Shown here: piece after piece, positions 8,332-13,662 of the stretch
How positions within the stretch are numbered: position 1 is the stretch's first letter
Layout of the letters: each line of letters starts with the position of its first letter
NCBI GenBank assembly: GCA_945862475.1
Contig: CAMAYW010000020.1
Span: 1-13,662 of the forward strand
From: Bacteriovorax stolpii
GTDB taxonomy: Bacteria; Bdellovibrionota; Bacteriovoracia; Bacteriovoracales; Bacteriovoracaceae
Direction: 5' to 3'
DNA length: 13,662 bases
Translations under genes and position numbers: made by a program
The notes under the pieces: model-generated
What the model was told of the DNA's origin: nothing
The model's database searches: none
What the model saw: only the letters and a program-made list of their open reading frames with translations

Positions 8332-8907
8332 ATGAATATCAAAGAATTCTCCTATAATCTTCAAAAACTTTACCAAGAAATGTCCGACTCTTTCTCTTCC
8401 TATCAATCATCCACAGGTTGGAACTGTCTTGCCTCATGCGGTAAGTGTTGTTTGAATCCCGAGGTTGATGCCTCCATTTTTGAGATGATTCCCATGGCGT
8501 ACTCCATTTATAAGGAAGGAAAACTGGATGTATGGTTAGAAAAACTTAGAACTTCTGAACAAGCGCATTGTCTTGTCTATGAACCCGGAGAAAAAGAAGG
8601 AGAAGGTAAGTGCGGTCGGTATCAGGATCGACCAAGTCTATGTCGGATGTTTGGAGTCAGTGGTCACTATAATAAGCAGCATGAAATTATCCTTTCAGTC
8701 TGTAAACTCATCAAAGTCAAGCATGACCTAAATGGTGAGGAGCTTAAAGGTACAAAAGATTTAACGCCGATGATGGCCGATTGGTCGATGAAACTAGGTG
8801 CTATCCATCCAGAATTGATACAAAAAAAGCTTCCTATCAATCAAGCTCTTCTGGGTGCACTCGAAAAAGTAGCTTTTACTCTCCATTATCAACCTGATAA
8901 CGCGTAG
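8332..8907 (+). CDS. YkgJ-family cysteine-cluster protein (CxxCxxCC, putative metal-binding)
   Basis: A 191-residue cytosolic protein of the YkgJ/PF03692 family, thought to bind zinc or iron; its function is unknown. Eight cysteines fit the family layout: C32, C36, C39 and C40 (C-x3-C-x2-CC) in NCLASCGKCC, then C80, C94, C104 and C124. The signature CGRYQDRPSLCRMFG (94-108) is included. The segment before the first cluster (LQKLYQEMSDSFSSY) matches the helix relatives have there, so ATG at 8332 is favoured over an internal ATG at 8380. There is no strong ribosome site. The start is 5 bp from that of the divergent RlmM-like gene, so its promoter must lie within that gene. Residues 130-191 have no motif I can read. 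Confidence 0.85.
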   Translation: MNIKEFSYNLQKLYQEMSDSFSSYQSSTGWNCLASCGKCCLNPEVDASIFEMIPMAYSIYKEGKLDVWLEKLRTSEQAHCLVYEPGEKEGEGKCGRYQDRPSLCRMFGVSGHYNKQHEIILSVCKLIKVKHDLNGEELKGTKDLTPMMADWSMKLGAIHPELIQKKLPINQALLGALEKVAFTLHYQPDNA

Positions 8908-8921
8908 CAAACATTTTAAAA

Positions 8922-8950
8922 TTAAACACTCTGCAGCTATTAGTTATAAT
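8922..8950 (+). promoter_or_regulatory. Candidate sigma-70-type promoter for the nuclease/ceramidase-like operon
   Basis: TTAAAC at 8922-8927 and a perfect TATAAT at 8945-8950 are separated by 17 bp. The region has no coding sequence and the operon start codon lies about 60 bp downstream. The -35 box matches only three of six consensus positions, so the call rests mainly on the -10 box and spacing. Confidence 0.4.
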
Positions 8951-8966
8951 TAAGTGACAATTAAGT
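8948..8966. repeat. Tandem 8-bp direct repeat AATTAAGT with 11-bp period
   Basis: AATTAAGT occurs at 8948-8955 and again at 8959-8966. The two copies are one helical turn apart and the first overlaps the end of the candidate TATAAT box. This is a layout expected of a repressor site, but in AT-rich DNA it may be chance. Confidence 0.35.
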
Positions 8967-9001
8967 TTGGCCATCCTAAAGTTGACGCAAATTTTCATCA
9001 G

Positions 9002-9006
9002 AAGGA
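9002..9006 (+). promoter_or_regulatory. Ribosome binding site deciding the start of endonuclease I
   Basis: AAGGA stands 5 bases before the ATG at 9012. This start produces a clean signal peptide, whereas the in-frame TTG at 8967 would bury it behind 15 extra residues. Confidence 0.7.
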
Positions 9007-9011
9007 TACCC

Positions 9012-9848
9012 ATGAAGTTTTTCTTCGCTCTTATTACTCTTGCTTTTTGTCTTAGTGCTCTTGGACAAGAAAATCAAAAACTCCCAAATGGGCAATGGGC
9101 GTATTACGGTGCAGAATTTTACAATTCAATGAAGTCAAAATCTCTCGATCGAAGTGTTTTAGAAAAAATATTTAACCAGTACCATACAAATCAAGCTGGA
9201 AAACTTGATGCCATCTCTCCTGGCTGTGAAGGTCAATGCTATAAGCAGATTTCCGTTGGTTATGAGGCTGCTCGAAAAATCATGTTTGGAGAACTAGATA
9301 AACTTCAAGACGAGAAAGGAACTTACGTTTTAGATGTATATTGTGGAAAAAAATTCTACTACAGAAATCTTGAAGAAGTTGGTTCTATGCATGATCGTGT
9401 AAACATCGAGCACACATGGCCTCAATCTAGATTCAATGGTGCCTACCCAAAAGATTTACAAAAATCAGACATGCACCACCTCTATCTCACTGACTCTCAG
9501 GCAAATTCCACAAGAGGTAATACTCCTTTCGGTCTTTTAAGTTCTGAAGAAGACCGCATGGGTGGAGAAGGCTGTAGAAACTCTATGATAGGTCTTATAA
9601 GCGGCCACGAGGTTTACACTCCACCTGCACGTCACCGTGGAAATGTAGCTAGGGCCTTGTTCTATTTTTCGATGCATTATAATTTAAGTATCAGTAGTGC
9701 GGAAGAAACAAGCCTTCGTCGTTGGCACAAAGAAGATCCTATTGATCAAGCTGAAATTACAAGACACGAAAGGATTGCAAAACATCAAAAAATACGAAAT
9801 CCTTTTGTAGATCATCCAGAAATAGTAGACATGATAAGAGATTTTTAA
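9012..9848 (+). CDS. Secreted endonuclease I (EndA/Vvn-type DNase)
   Basis: A 278-residue secreted or periplasmic nuclease of the endonuclease I family (beta-beta-alpha metal fold), which cuts DNA and often RNA non-specifically with a divalent metal. A Sec signal peptide, MKFFFALITLAFCLSALG, precedes a polar mature start at about residue 19. The core is NIEHTWPQSRF (131-141), with E133 and catalytic H134. It is followed by SDMHHLYLTD (152-161) and ANSTRGNTPFG (164-174), whose asparagines supply metal contact in relatives. PPARHRGNVARALFYF (204-219) is also typical. Cysteines C72, C76, C111 and C188 could form disulfides. Its stop (TAA) shares a base with the ATG of the next gene, so the two are translationally coupled. 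If the host is a predatory bacterium, digestion of prey DNA is a natural role, but that is inference. Confidence 0.93.
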   Translation: MKFFFALITLAFCLSALGQENQKLPNGQWAYYGAEFYNSMKSKSLDRSVLEKIFNQYHTNQAGKLDAISPGCEGQCYKQISVGYEAARKIMFGELDKLQDEKGTYVLDVYCGKKFYYRNLEEVGSMHDRVNIEHTWPQSRFNGAYPKDLQKSDMHHLYLTDSQANSTRGNTPFGLLSSEEDRMGGEGCRNSMIGLISGHEVYTPPARHRGNVARALFYFSMHYNLSISSAEETSLRRWHKEDPIDQAEITRHERIAKHQKIRNPFVDHPEIVDMIRDF

Positions 9849-10567
9849 TGCTTTATCTAAATCCACACGGACAACAATGCCCCTGGTACGACGTTACGGA
9901 AAAAGTAGGCGCTCCCAATATTAAGTGGTGCGAAGAAACTCTTTGTCAGTGGATTTCTGAGCCAGCTAATACCTGGTCAAATCTTGGTTATATGATTGTT
10001 GCAGTTATCGTGATGTACCAATCCTTCAAAAACAATCATGATACAAAATTGAAACAATTTGGCCCCATCATCTTTTTTATGGGGGCAATGTCCTTTTTTT
10101 ACCATCAATCGAATTTTTATCTCTCTCAAGTTTTAGACTTCGTAGGGATGTTCTTCTTCGTTGGTTGGTGCAAAGGCATGAACCTAATAAGACTAAAAAA
10201 ACTGAACGAAAAAAATCTCTTAAAGTTTAATCTCGTGGTGGCAACCATTTTATGTGTCATCCTTCACTTGATGTATGTTTCTGGGATTAAATTTCAATTA
10301 TTAGTTCTCTTTTCAGGAATCATTATCGTGATCACTGAAATACTTTCACAAAGACAAAAAAGAGTAGGATTCATGTGGTTCATTTCCACTCTTATCCTTC
10401 TTATTATTGCTTTCTCTTTTTCTGTTATAGATCATAAAAGAATTTGGTGTGATCCCTCTCAGCATGGATGGTTATCTCAGGGCCATGCTATCTGGCATTG
10501 GGTAGCAGCTTTGGCGATGTACACGATCTATCAGCACTACTCTCAGGAAAAACTTCAAGAGAAATAA
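9848..10567 (+). CDS. Alkaline ceramidase-like membrane hydrolase (CREST superfamily)
   Basis: A 239-residue multi-pass membrane protein with about seven hydrophobic segments, of the alkaline ceramidase/CREST superfamily. These are zinc amidases that hydrolyse ceramides or related N-acyl lipids. The catalytic set of human ACER3 has counterparts here: S82 and H86 (S-x3-H in MSFFYHQ), D97 (QVLDFVGM), and H213 and H217 (GHAIWH). The N-terminal WCEETLCQWISEPANTWSN (27-45) resembles the eukaryotic WCE...AEFWNT segment that binds calcium. It keeps W27, E29 and E38, but with altered spacing and no Asn at the third position. The family is sparse in bacteria and its bacterial substrate is uncertain. 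The ATG overlaps the nuclease stop by one base (TAATG), making a two-gene operon. The 3' end overlaps the convergent transporter gene by 13 bp. Confidence 0.85.
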   Translation: MLYLNPHGQQCPWYDVTEKVGAPNIKWCEETLCQWISEPANTWSNLGYMIVAVIVMYQSFKNNHDTKLKQFGPIIFFMGAMSFFYHQSNFYLSQVLDFVGMFFFVGWCKGMNLIRLKKLNEKNLLKFNLVVATILCVILHLMYVSGIKFQLLVLFSGIIIVITEILSQRQKRVGFMWFISTLILLIIAFSFSVIDHKRIWCDPSQHGWLSQGHAIWHWVAALAMYTIYQHYSQEKLQEK

Positions 10568-10579
10568 AAAATACTTGAA
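10548..10579 (-). terminator. Weak candidate terminator of the AtoE-like gene
   Basis: On the minus strand TTCAAG and CTTGAA pair (6 bp plus a wobble) around a 14-nt AT-rich loop and are followed by five T. It spans the end of the transporter gene and the last codons of the convergent ceramidase-like gene. The stem is short and AT-rich, so the call is tentative. Confidence 0.25.
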
Positions 10580-11847
10580 ATAATGATCCCTGAGACGACA
10601 GTGAAGATAAGACAATATCCCATAATATCTTTTAATTGAATTTTAGCTAATCCAAGTAAAGGCAGTGCCCAGAAAGGCTGAACAAGATTAGTCCATGCAT
10701 CCCCCCAAGCAAGCGCCATGGAAATTTTTCCCGGATCTACGTTTAAGTTTTGAGCAGCCTTGAGCATAATTGGGCCTTGAACAACCCACTGGCCTCCACC
10801 ACTTGGAATAAAAAAATTAACAATACCTCCACTTAAAAATGTCCATACGGGTAATGTGTCTTTTGATGAGATGCTTACAAATATTTCTGAAATTTTATCG
10901 GCCAAACCAGAATATTGCATCAATCCCATGAGACCTGCATAAAACGGAAATTGAATGATGATCCCGCTAGAATAACCAATTGAACCTTGAAGAGCATGGA
11001 GAAATTTTCTAGGTGTCCCATGGAGAAAAAAAGCAAGAAAAAGGAAAATAAGATTCACACGATTGATGTCAAATGTTGATTTTAAGCGAAAGAGAAGAAC
11101 GATAAAAAATCCAAAAAATATCCAGCTAAAAAACTTTCCATTTTCTAAATAGTCTCTAAAATTTTTCGATTCCACCTCGATGTCTTTTTTCTCTTCATGA
11201 AAATGAATGTTGATTTTATCTTCTGTTCGCATTGAGATAGCGAGAAGAGGAAGAGCTAACAAAAGTAAAACAACAATCATTAAATTGTAGTTAGAAAAAA
11301 TAGTTGAAGTGAGTGGAACACTAAGGTCAGGATAAACTCTGTTGAGAATTTCATCTTGCCCAGCAATTTTTAAAGGAATGGATCCAGAGAGACCGCCATG
11401 CCAAACTAAAAAACCGGCGTAGGCAGTTGCTATAAAAAGCCCAAAATTGACTTTCCCTAGCTTCTTGGCAATCTCAATCGCAAGAATACCTGAAACGATT
11501 AAACCAAATCCCCAATTGATCCAACAACTCAATATCGAAAAAACCGAAAGAAGAATGAGTCCCTGGGATTCTGTTTTTGCAAGAGCACTCAGTTTCAAAA
11601 GCATTTTATTTACAAGAGGAGTCGTTGCCAGCATATGGCCAGTGATCAATACAAAAACCATTTGCATAGAAAAAGCATGAAGACTCCAAAAATCTTTTCC
11701 CCAAAATTCAATAAGTGACAAAGGTGAATGAGGTGTTGAGACGGCCGCCGCCATAAAGACAACAAGTGTCAAAACCAAGCAAAACACAAAGGCATCCGGT
11801 AAGTAGGCTTCGCACATCCGAGTAAAGAAATGAATCACTTTTTTCAT
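10555..11847 (-). CDS. atoE: Short-chain fatty-acid transporter, AtoE family
   Basis: An inner-membrane permease of the AtoE family, linked in E. coli to uptake of short-chain fatty acids and acetoacetate. It has about 430 residues with many hydrophobic segments, close to E. coli AtoE (440). Shared landmarks are YLPDAFVFCLVLTL near the start, SMQMVFVLITGHMLA, CWINWGFGLIVSG, WHGGLSGSIPL, IIIQFPFYAGLMGLMQYSG, NFFIPSGGGQWVVQGP and NLVQPFWALPLLGLA. I chose ATG at 11847 by alignment with the AtoE start; in-frame alternatives are ATG at 11874 and GTG at 11886. A strong AGAGGAG lies too close to the GTG and too far (13 bases) from the 11874 ATG, so the start is uncertain. It is divergent from the CoA-transferase genes, as expected for an ato-type pathway. 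Confidence 0.9.
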   Translation of the reverse strand: MKKVIHFFTRMCEAYLPDAFVFCLVLTLVVFMAAAVSTPHSPLSLIEFWGKDFWSLHAFSMQMVFVLITGHMLATTPLVNKMLLKLSALAKTESQGLILLSVFSILSCWINWGFGLIVSGILAIEIAKKLGKVNFGLFIATAYAGFLVWHGGLSGSIPLKIAGQDEILNRVYPDLSVPLTSTIFSNYNLMIVVLLLLALPLLAISMRTEDKINIHFHEEKKDIEVESKNFRDYLENGKFFSWIFFGFFIVLLFRLKSTFDINRVNLIFLFLAFFLHGTPRKFLHALQGSIGYSSGIIIQFPFYAGLMGLMQYSGLADKISEIFVSISSKDTLPVWTFLSGGIVNFFIPSGGGQWVVQGPIMLKAAQNLNVDPGKISMALAWGDAWTNLVQPFWALPLLGLAKIQLKDIMGYCLIFTVVSGIIISSIFYFS

Positions 11848-11858
11848 TATAAACTTGT

Positions 11859-11883
11859 CCAAAAGGTACCGCATACCTTTTGG
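11859..11883. promoter_or_regulatory. Perfect 10-bp inverted repeat, putative operator or mRNA hairpin, between atoE and scoA
   Basis: The arms CCAAAAGGTA (11859-11868) and TACCTTTTGG (11874-11883) are exact reverse complements around a 5-bp spacer CCGCA. The repeat lies between the favoured atoE start and scoA. It could be a dimeric-repressor site controlling both genes. In the atoE transcript it would fold into a strong 5'-leader hairpin. If the longer atoE starts are used it would fall at the gene's 5' end instead. Confidence 0.5.
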
Positions 11884-11899
11884 CACTCTCCTCTTCTCT

Positions 11900-11928
11900 A
11901 TGTTAATCTTCTATGGTTGATTTCTCAA
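11900..11928 (-). promoter_or_regulatory. Candidate sigma-70-type promoter of the atoE-like gene
   Basis: On the minus strand TTGAGA (11923-11928) and TAACAT (11900-11905) are exactly 17 bp apart, matching consensus at five and four of six positions. Transcription would start near 11893, leaving a leader of about 46 nt that contains the inverted repeat. The -35 box overlaps the ribosome site of scoA on the other strand. Confidence 0.45.
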
Positions 11929-11939
11929 AGGAGTAGTTA

Positions 11940-12641
11940 ATGGCCGGATTTAATAAAGTGGTTAAGTCATATGATGAAGCCCTCGATGGACTAAAAGATA
12001 ATATGTTCTTGATGGTGGGTGGTTTTGGCCTTTGTGGAATCCCTGAAAATCTCATCAAAAAGGTTCATGAGACCGGTGTTAAGGGTCTGACAATTGCATC
12101 CAATAACGCTGGTGTCGATGGGTTCGGCCTAGGAATCCTACTAGAAAAAAAACAAGTCAAAAAAATGATTTCCTCTTACGTGGGAGAGAACGCACTCTTT
12201 GAAAAACAAGTTCTAAGTGGAGAGCTTGAATTAGAACTTACTCCTCAAGGTACATTGGCGGAAAAAATAAGAGCAGCAGGTGCCGGGATTCCAGGTTTTT
12301 TCACGGCAACGGGTTACGGAACTGTTGTAGCGGATGGAAAAGATATTAAAATGTTCAATGACCGTCCTTACGTTTTAGAGCCTGCATTCCCCAAAGCAGA
12401 CTTTGCTCTCGTCAAAGCTTGGAAGGCAGATACTTATGGAAATCTTATTTTCAGAAAAACAGCTGCTAACTTTAATCCTATGATTGCGACTGCAGGTATA
12501 ATTACTGTGGTTGAAGTTGAGGAAATTGTAGAAGCTGGGGAGCTAGATCCAAACTTCATTCATGTTCCGGGAATCTATGTAGATCGCCTTATTAAGGGAA
12601 GTTTTGAAAAACGAATTGAGCAAAGAACTGTAAAAAAATAA
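11940..12641 (+). CDS. scoA: 3-oxoacid (succinyl-CoA:acetoacetate-type) CoA-transferase subunit A
   Basis: The alpha subunit of a family I CoA-transferase, which moves CoA between a donor such as succinyl-CoA or acetyl-CoA and acetoacetate or a short-chain acid. The N-terminus carries the family signature (MVGGFGLCGIPENLIKKV, residues 25-42), followed by ASNNAGVDGFGLGILL and SSYVGENALFEKQ. Further on are GTLAEKIRAAGAGIPGFFT and NFNPMIATAG. The 233-residue length is typical. It resembles ScoA of ketone-body metabolism more than AtoD, but the two are hard to separate by eye. AAAGGAG (11927-11933) stands 6 bases before the ATG. ScoB follows after 11 bp, and the AtoE-type permease is divergent upstream, suggesting uptake plus activation of keto or short-chain acids. 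Confidence 0.95.
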   Translation: MAGFNKVVKSYDEALDGLKDNMFLMVGGFGLCGIPENLIKKVHETGVKGLTIASNNAGVDGFGLGILLEKKQVKKMISSYVGENALFEKQVLSGELELELTPQGTLAEKIRAAGAGIPGFFTATGYGTVVADGKDIKMFNDRPYVLEPAFPKADFALVKAWKADTYGNLIFRKTAANFNPMIATAGIITVVEVEEIVEAGELDPNFIHVPGIYVDRLIKGSFEKRIEQRTVKK

Positions 12642-12652
12642 GGATAAAATAT

Positions 12653-13309
12653 ATGGCACTTTCTAGAGAACAAATTGCCCAAAGAATTTCTCGTGAACTT
12701 CAGGATGGATACTACGTTAATCTTGGAATTGGTATCCCTACTCTCGTTGCGAATTACGTTCCAAATGGAATGGAAGTCATGCTCCAATCCGAAAATGGAA
12801 TTCTAGGCATGGGAGAATTTCCTACTGAAGATAAAGTGGACGCTGATCTCATTAATGCTGGAAAACAAACTGTCACTGTGACTAAAGGTGCTGCCTTTTT
12901 TAATTCTGCAGATTCCTTTGCCATGATTCGTGGAGGACACGTTGATCTCACGGTCCTTGGGGCCTTTGAAGTGGATCAAACGGGTGCACTTGCTTCTTGG
13001 ATGATTCCAGGAAAACTTGTTAAGGGTATGGGTGGGGCCATGGATCTTGTGGCCGGTGCGGAAAATATAATCGTGGCCATGTCTCATGCTTCAAAAGATG
13101 GTGCTTCTAAAATTTTAAAAAAATGCTCACTCCCTCTAACTGGAGTAAACTGTGTAAAATTAGTTGTGACTGATCTCGCTGTGCTAAGACTAGAGAATGG
13201 AAAATTTCATCTGTTAGAGCGAGCTCCGGGTGTTTCTGTTGAGGACATTAAACGTCTCACCGAAGCGGAACTTATTATTCCAGCAGTTGTGCCTGAAATG
13301 ACTTTTTAA
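12653..13309 (+). CDS. scoB: 3-oxoacid CoA-transferase subunit B
   Basis: The beta, catalytic subunit partnering the preceding gene. The active-site glutamate that forms the enzyme-CoA thioester is E47 in QSENGILGMG (45-54). Other family features are YYVNLGIGIPTLVANYVP near the start, GAAFFNSADSFAMIRGGHVDLTVLGAFEVD, and the GKLVKGMGGAMDLVAGA segment. The 218-residue length is normal. AAGGA lies 8 bases before the ATG and the gap to scoA is 11 bp, so the two are co-transcribed. No thiolase or 3-hydroxybutyrate dehydrogenase lies in view, so the downstream step must be encoded elsewhere. The stop is one base from that of the convergent metallopeptidase gene. Confidence 0.95.
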   Translation: MALSREQIAQRISRELQDGYYVNLGIGIPTLVANYVPNGMEVMLQSENGILGMGEFPTEDKVDADLINAGKQTVTVTKGAAFFNSADSFAMIRGGHVDLTVLGAFEVDQTGALASWMIPGKLVKGMGGAMDLVAGAENIIVAMSHASKDGASKILKKCSLPLTGVNCVKLVVTDLAVLRLENGKFHLLERAPGVSVEDIKRLTEAELIIPAVVPEMTF

Positions 13310-13310
13310 T

Positions 13311-13662
13311 TTATAAACAAGGGGAAGGCACGAATAAAGGTAGGCCGTGATCATCTAGAAGATCACGGACTTCAGCCGGATCTTCCCCTTCGTGTAATTC
13401 TGGATCAGAGTAATGTTTTCGAAATTTTAACCCCAACTCTTTTCTAACCAAATTTTCGAAGAAAACTCCTCTGTACTCTACGACCCCAATAAATTCGAGA
13501 CCTCTTCCACTCACCATCCCCATATCAAGCATACCTCTAATAGAGTCAAAAGCATGATACATCTCATGTGAAAGTGTGACTGCCGGATCTACCGGACGCT
13601 TGATTCCATCCTCCTCAATAGATTCAATTTTAAGCTCAGGATTCCAAAGAATATCTCCCCCA
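13311..13662 (-). CDS. C-terminal part of an M91-like/RHS-toxin-type zinc metallopeptidase (cut by window edge)
   Basis: The frame stays open from the stop at 13311-13313 to the right edge, so 116 C-terminal residues are visible and the start is outside. It contains a zincin HExxH motif, LSHEMYHAFDSIRG (visible residues 30-43), preceded by ILWNPEL and a KRPVDPAV stretch. Further on, EYRGVFFENLVRKELGLKF and RKHY (62-84) resemble the ENxIRxELGxPxRxxY block I associate with peptidase family M91 (type III effector NleD) and with peptidase tips of RHS/polymorphic toxins. It is therefore a likely metal-dependent protease, possibly an effector or toxin domain. Whether the unseen N-terminus carries a secretion signal or repeat scaffold decides that. 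A start at the internal ATG (13562) would split HExxH and is wrong. Confidence 0.7.
   Translation of the reverse strand, partial: GGDILWNPELKIESIEEDGIKRPVDPAVTLSHEMYHAFDSIRGMLDMGMVSGRGLEFIGVVEYRGVFFENLVRKELGLKFRKHYSDPELHEGEDPAEVRDLLDDHGLPLFVPSPCL

Noticed and set aside
8967..9011. TTG start extending the endonuclease by 15 residues.
   Set aside because: The inner ATG has AAGGA at ideal spacing and gives a proper signal peptide.
12575..13087. Several minus-strand open frames opposite scoA and scoB, and similar ones opposite the SulP, U32 and AtoE genes.
   Set aside because: They lie wholly within well-supported genes, have no recognisable domains and no convincing ribosome sites; they are shadows.
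13345..13368. Perfect 8-bp inverted repeat (CCGTGATC / GATCACGG, 8-nt loop) just past the scoB stop, considered as its terminator.
   Set aside because: No T-run follows on either strand and it lies inside the coding frame of the convergent metallopeptidase (DLLDDHGL region), so it may be chance codon structure.
13311..13562. Treating the last minus-strand reading frame as a complete 83-residue gene starting at 13562.
   Set aside because: The frame is open to the window edge, and that ATG is the methionine inside HEMYH, so a start there would cut the zinc motif in half.

Overview
The window is a compact, AT-rich, protein-coding stretch of bacterial chromosome: twelve complete genes and one gene cut by the right edge. 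I see no RNA genes, insertion sequences, phage genes or CRISPR. Shine-Dalgarno sites of the AAGGA(G) type precede several genes. The mix (SulP transporter, 800-residue U32 protein, secreted endonuclease I, ceramidase-like membrane protein, short-chain fatty-acid/ketone-body genes) and the protein style suggest Bdellovibrionota, perhaps the Bacteriovorax/Halobacteriovorax side. That is a judgement from sequence feel, not a search; I hold it at about 0.5-0.6.

Layout. 3-1508 (+) is a SulP anion/bicarbonate transporter ending in a clear intrinsic terminator. 1522-3972 (-) is a two-barrel U32 family protein with two cysteine clusters. 4142-5692 (+) is an exported 5'-nucleotidase-like metallophosphatase. 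5689-6054 (-) is a small CoA-binding Rossmann protein. 6103-7437 (+) is a GlcD-like FAD oxidase. 7418-8326 (-) is an RlmM-like 2'-O-methyltransferase. 8332-8907 (+) is a YkgJ-type cysteine-cluster protein. 9012-10567 (+) is a two-gene, translationally coupled unit: secreted endonuclease I followed by a membrane hydrolase of the alkaline ceramidase/CREST superfamily. 10555-11847 (-) is an AtoE-type short-chain fatty-acid transporter, divergent from 11940-13309 (+), the two subunits of a 3-oxoacid CoA-transferase. 13311-13662 (-) is the C-terminal part of a zinc metallopeptidase resembling M91/RHS-toxin peptidases.

How the genes work together. The clearest unit is 10555-13309: uptake of short-chain fatty or keto acids (AtoE) and their activation to CoA thioesters (ScoA/ScoB). 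The two arms diverge from an intergenic region holding a perfect 10-bp inverted repeat and a plausible promoter. The nuclease/ceramidase-like pair could degrade DNA and process sphingoid or other N-acyl lipids. The other genes look like single housekeeping or accessory genes.

The strands alternate tightly. All five convergent junctions overlap or lie within 13 bp, and one divergent pair has start codons only 5 bp apart. The longest stretch without a gene is the roughly 170 bp at 3973-4141. The most interesting items are the edge-cut M91-like peptidase, the nuclease-ceramidase couple, and the palindrome between atoE and scoA.
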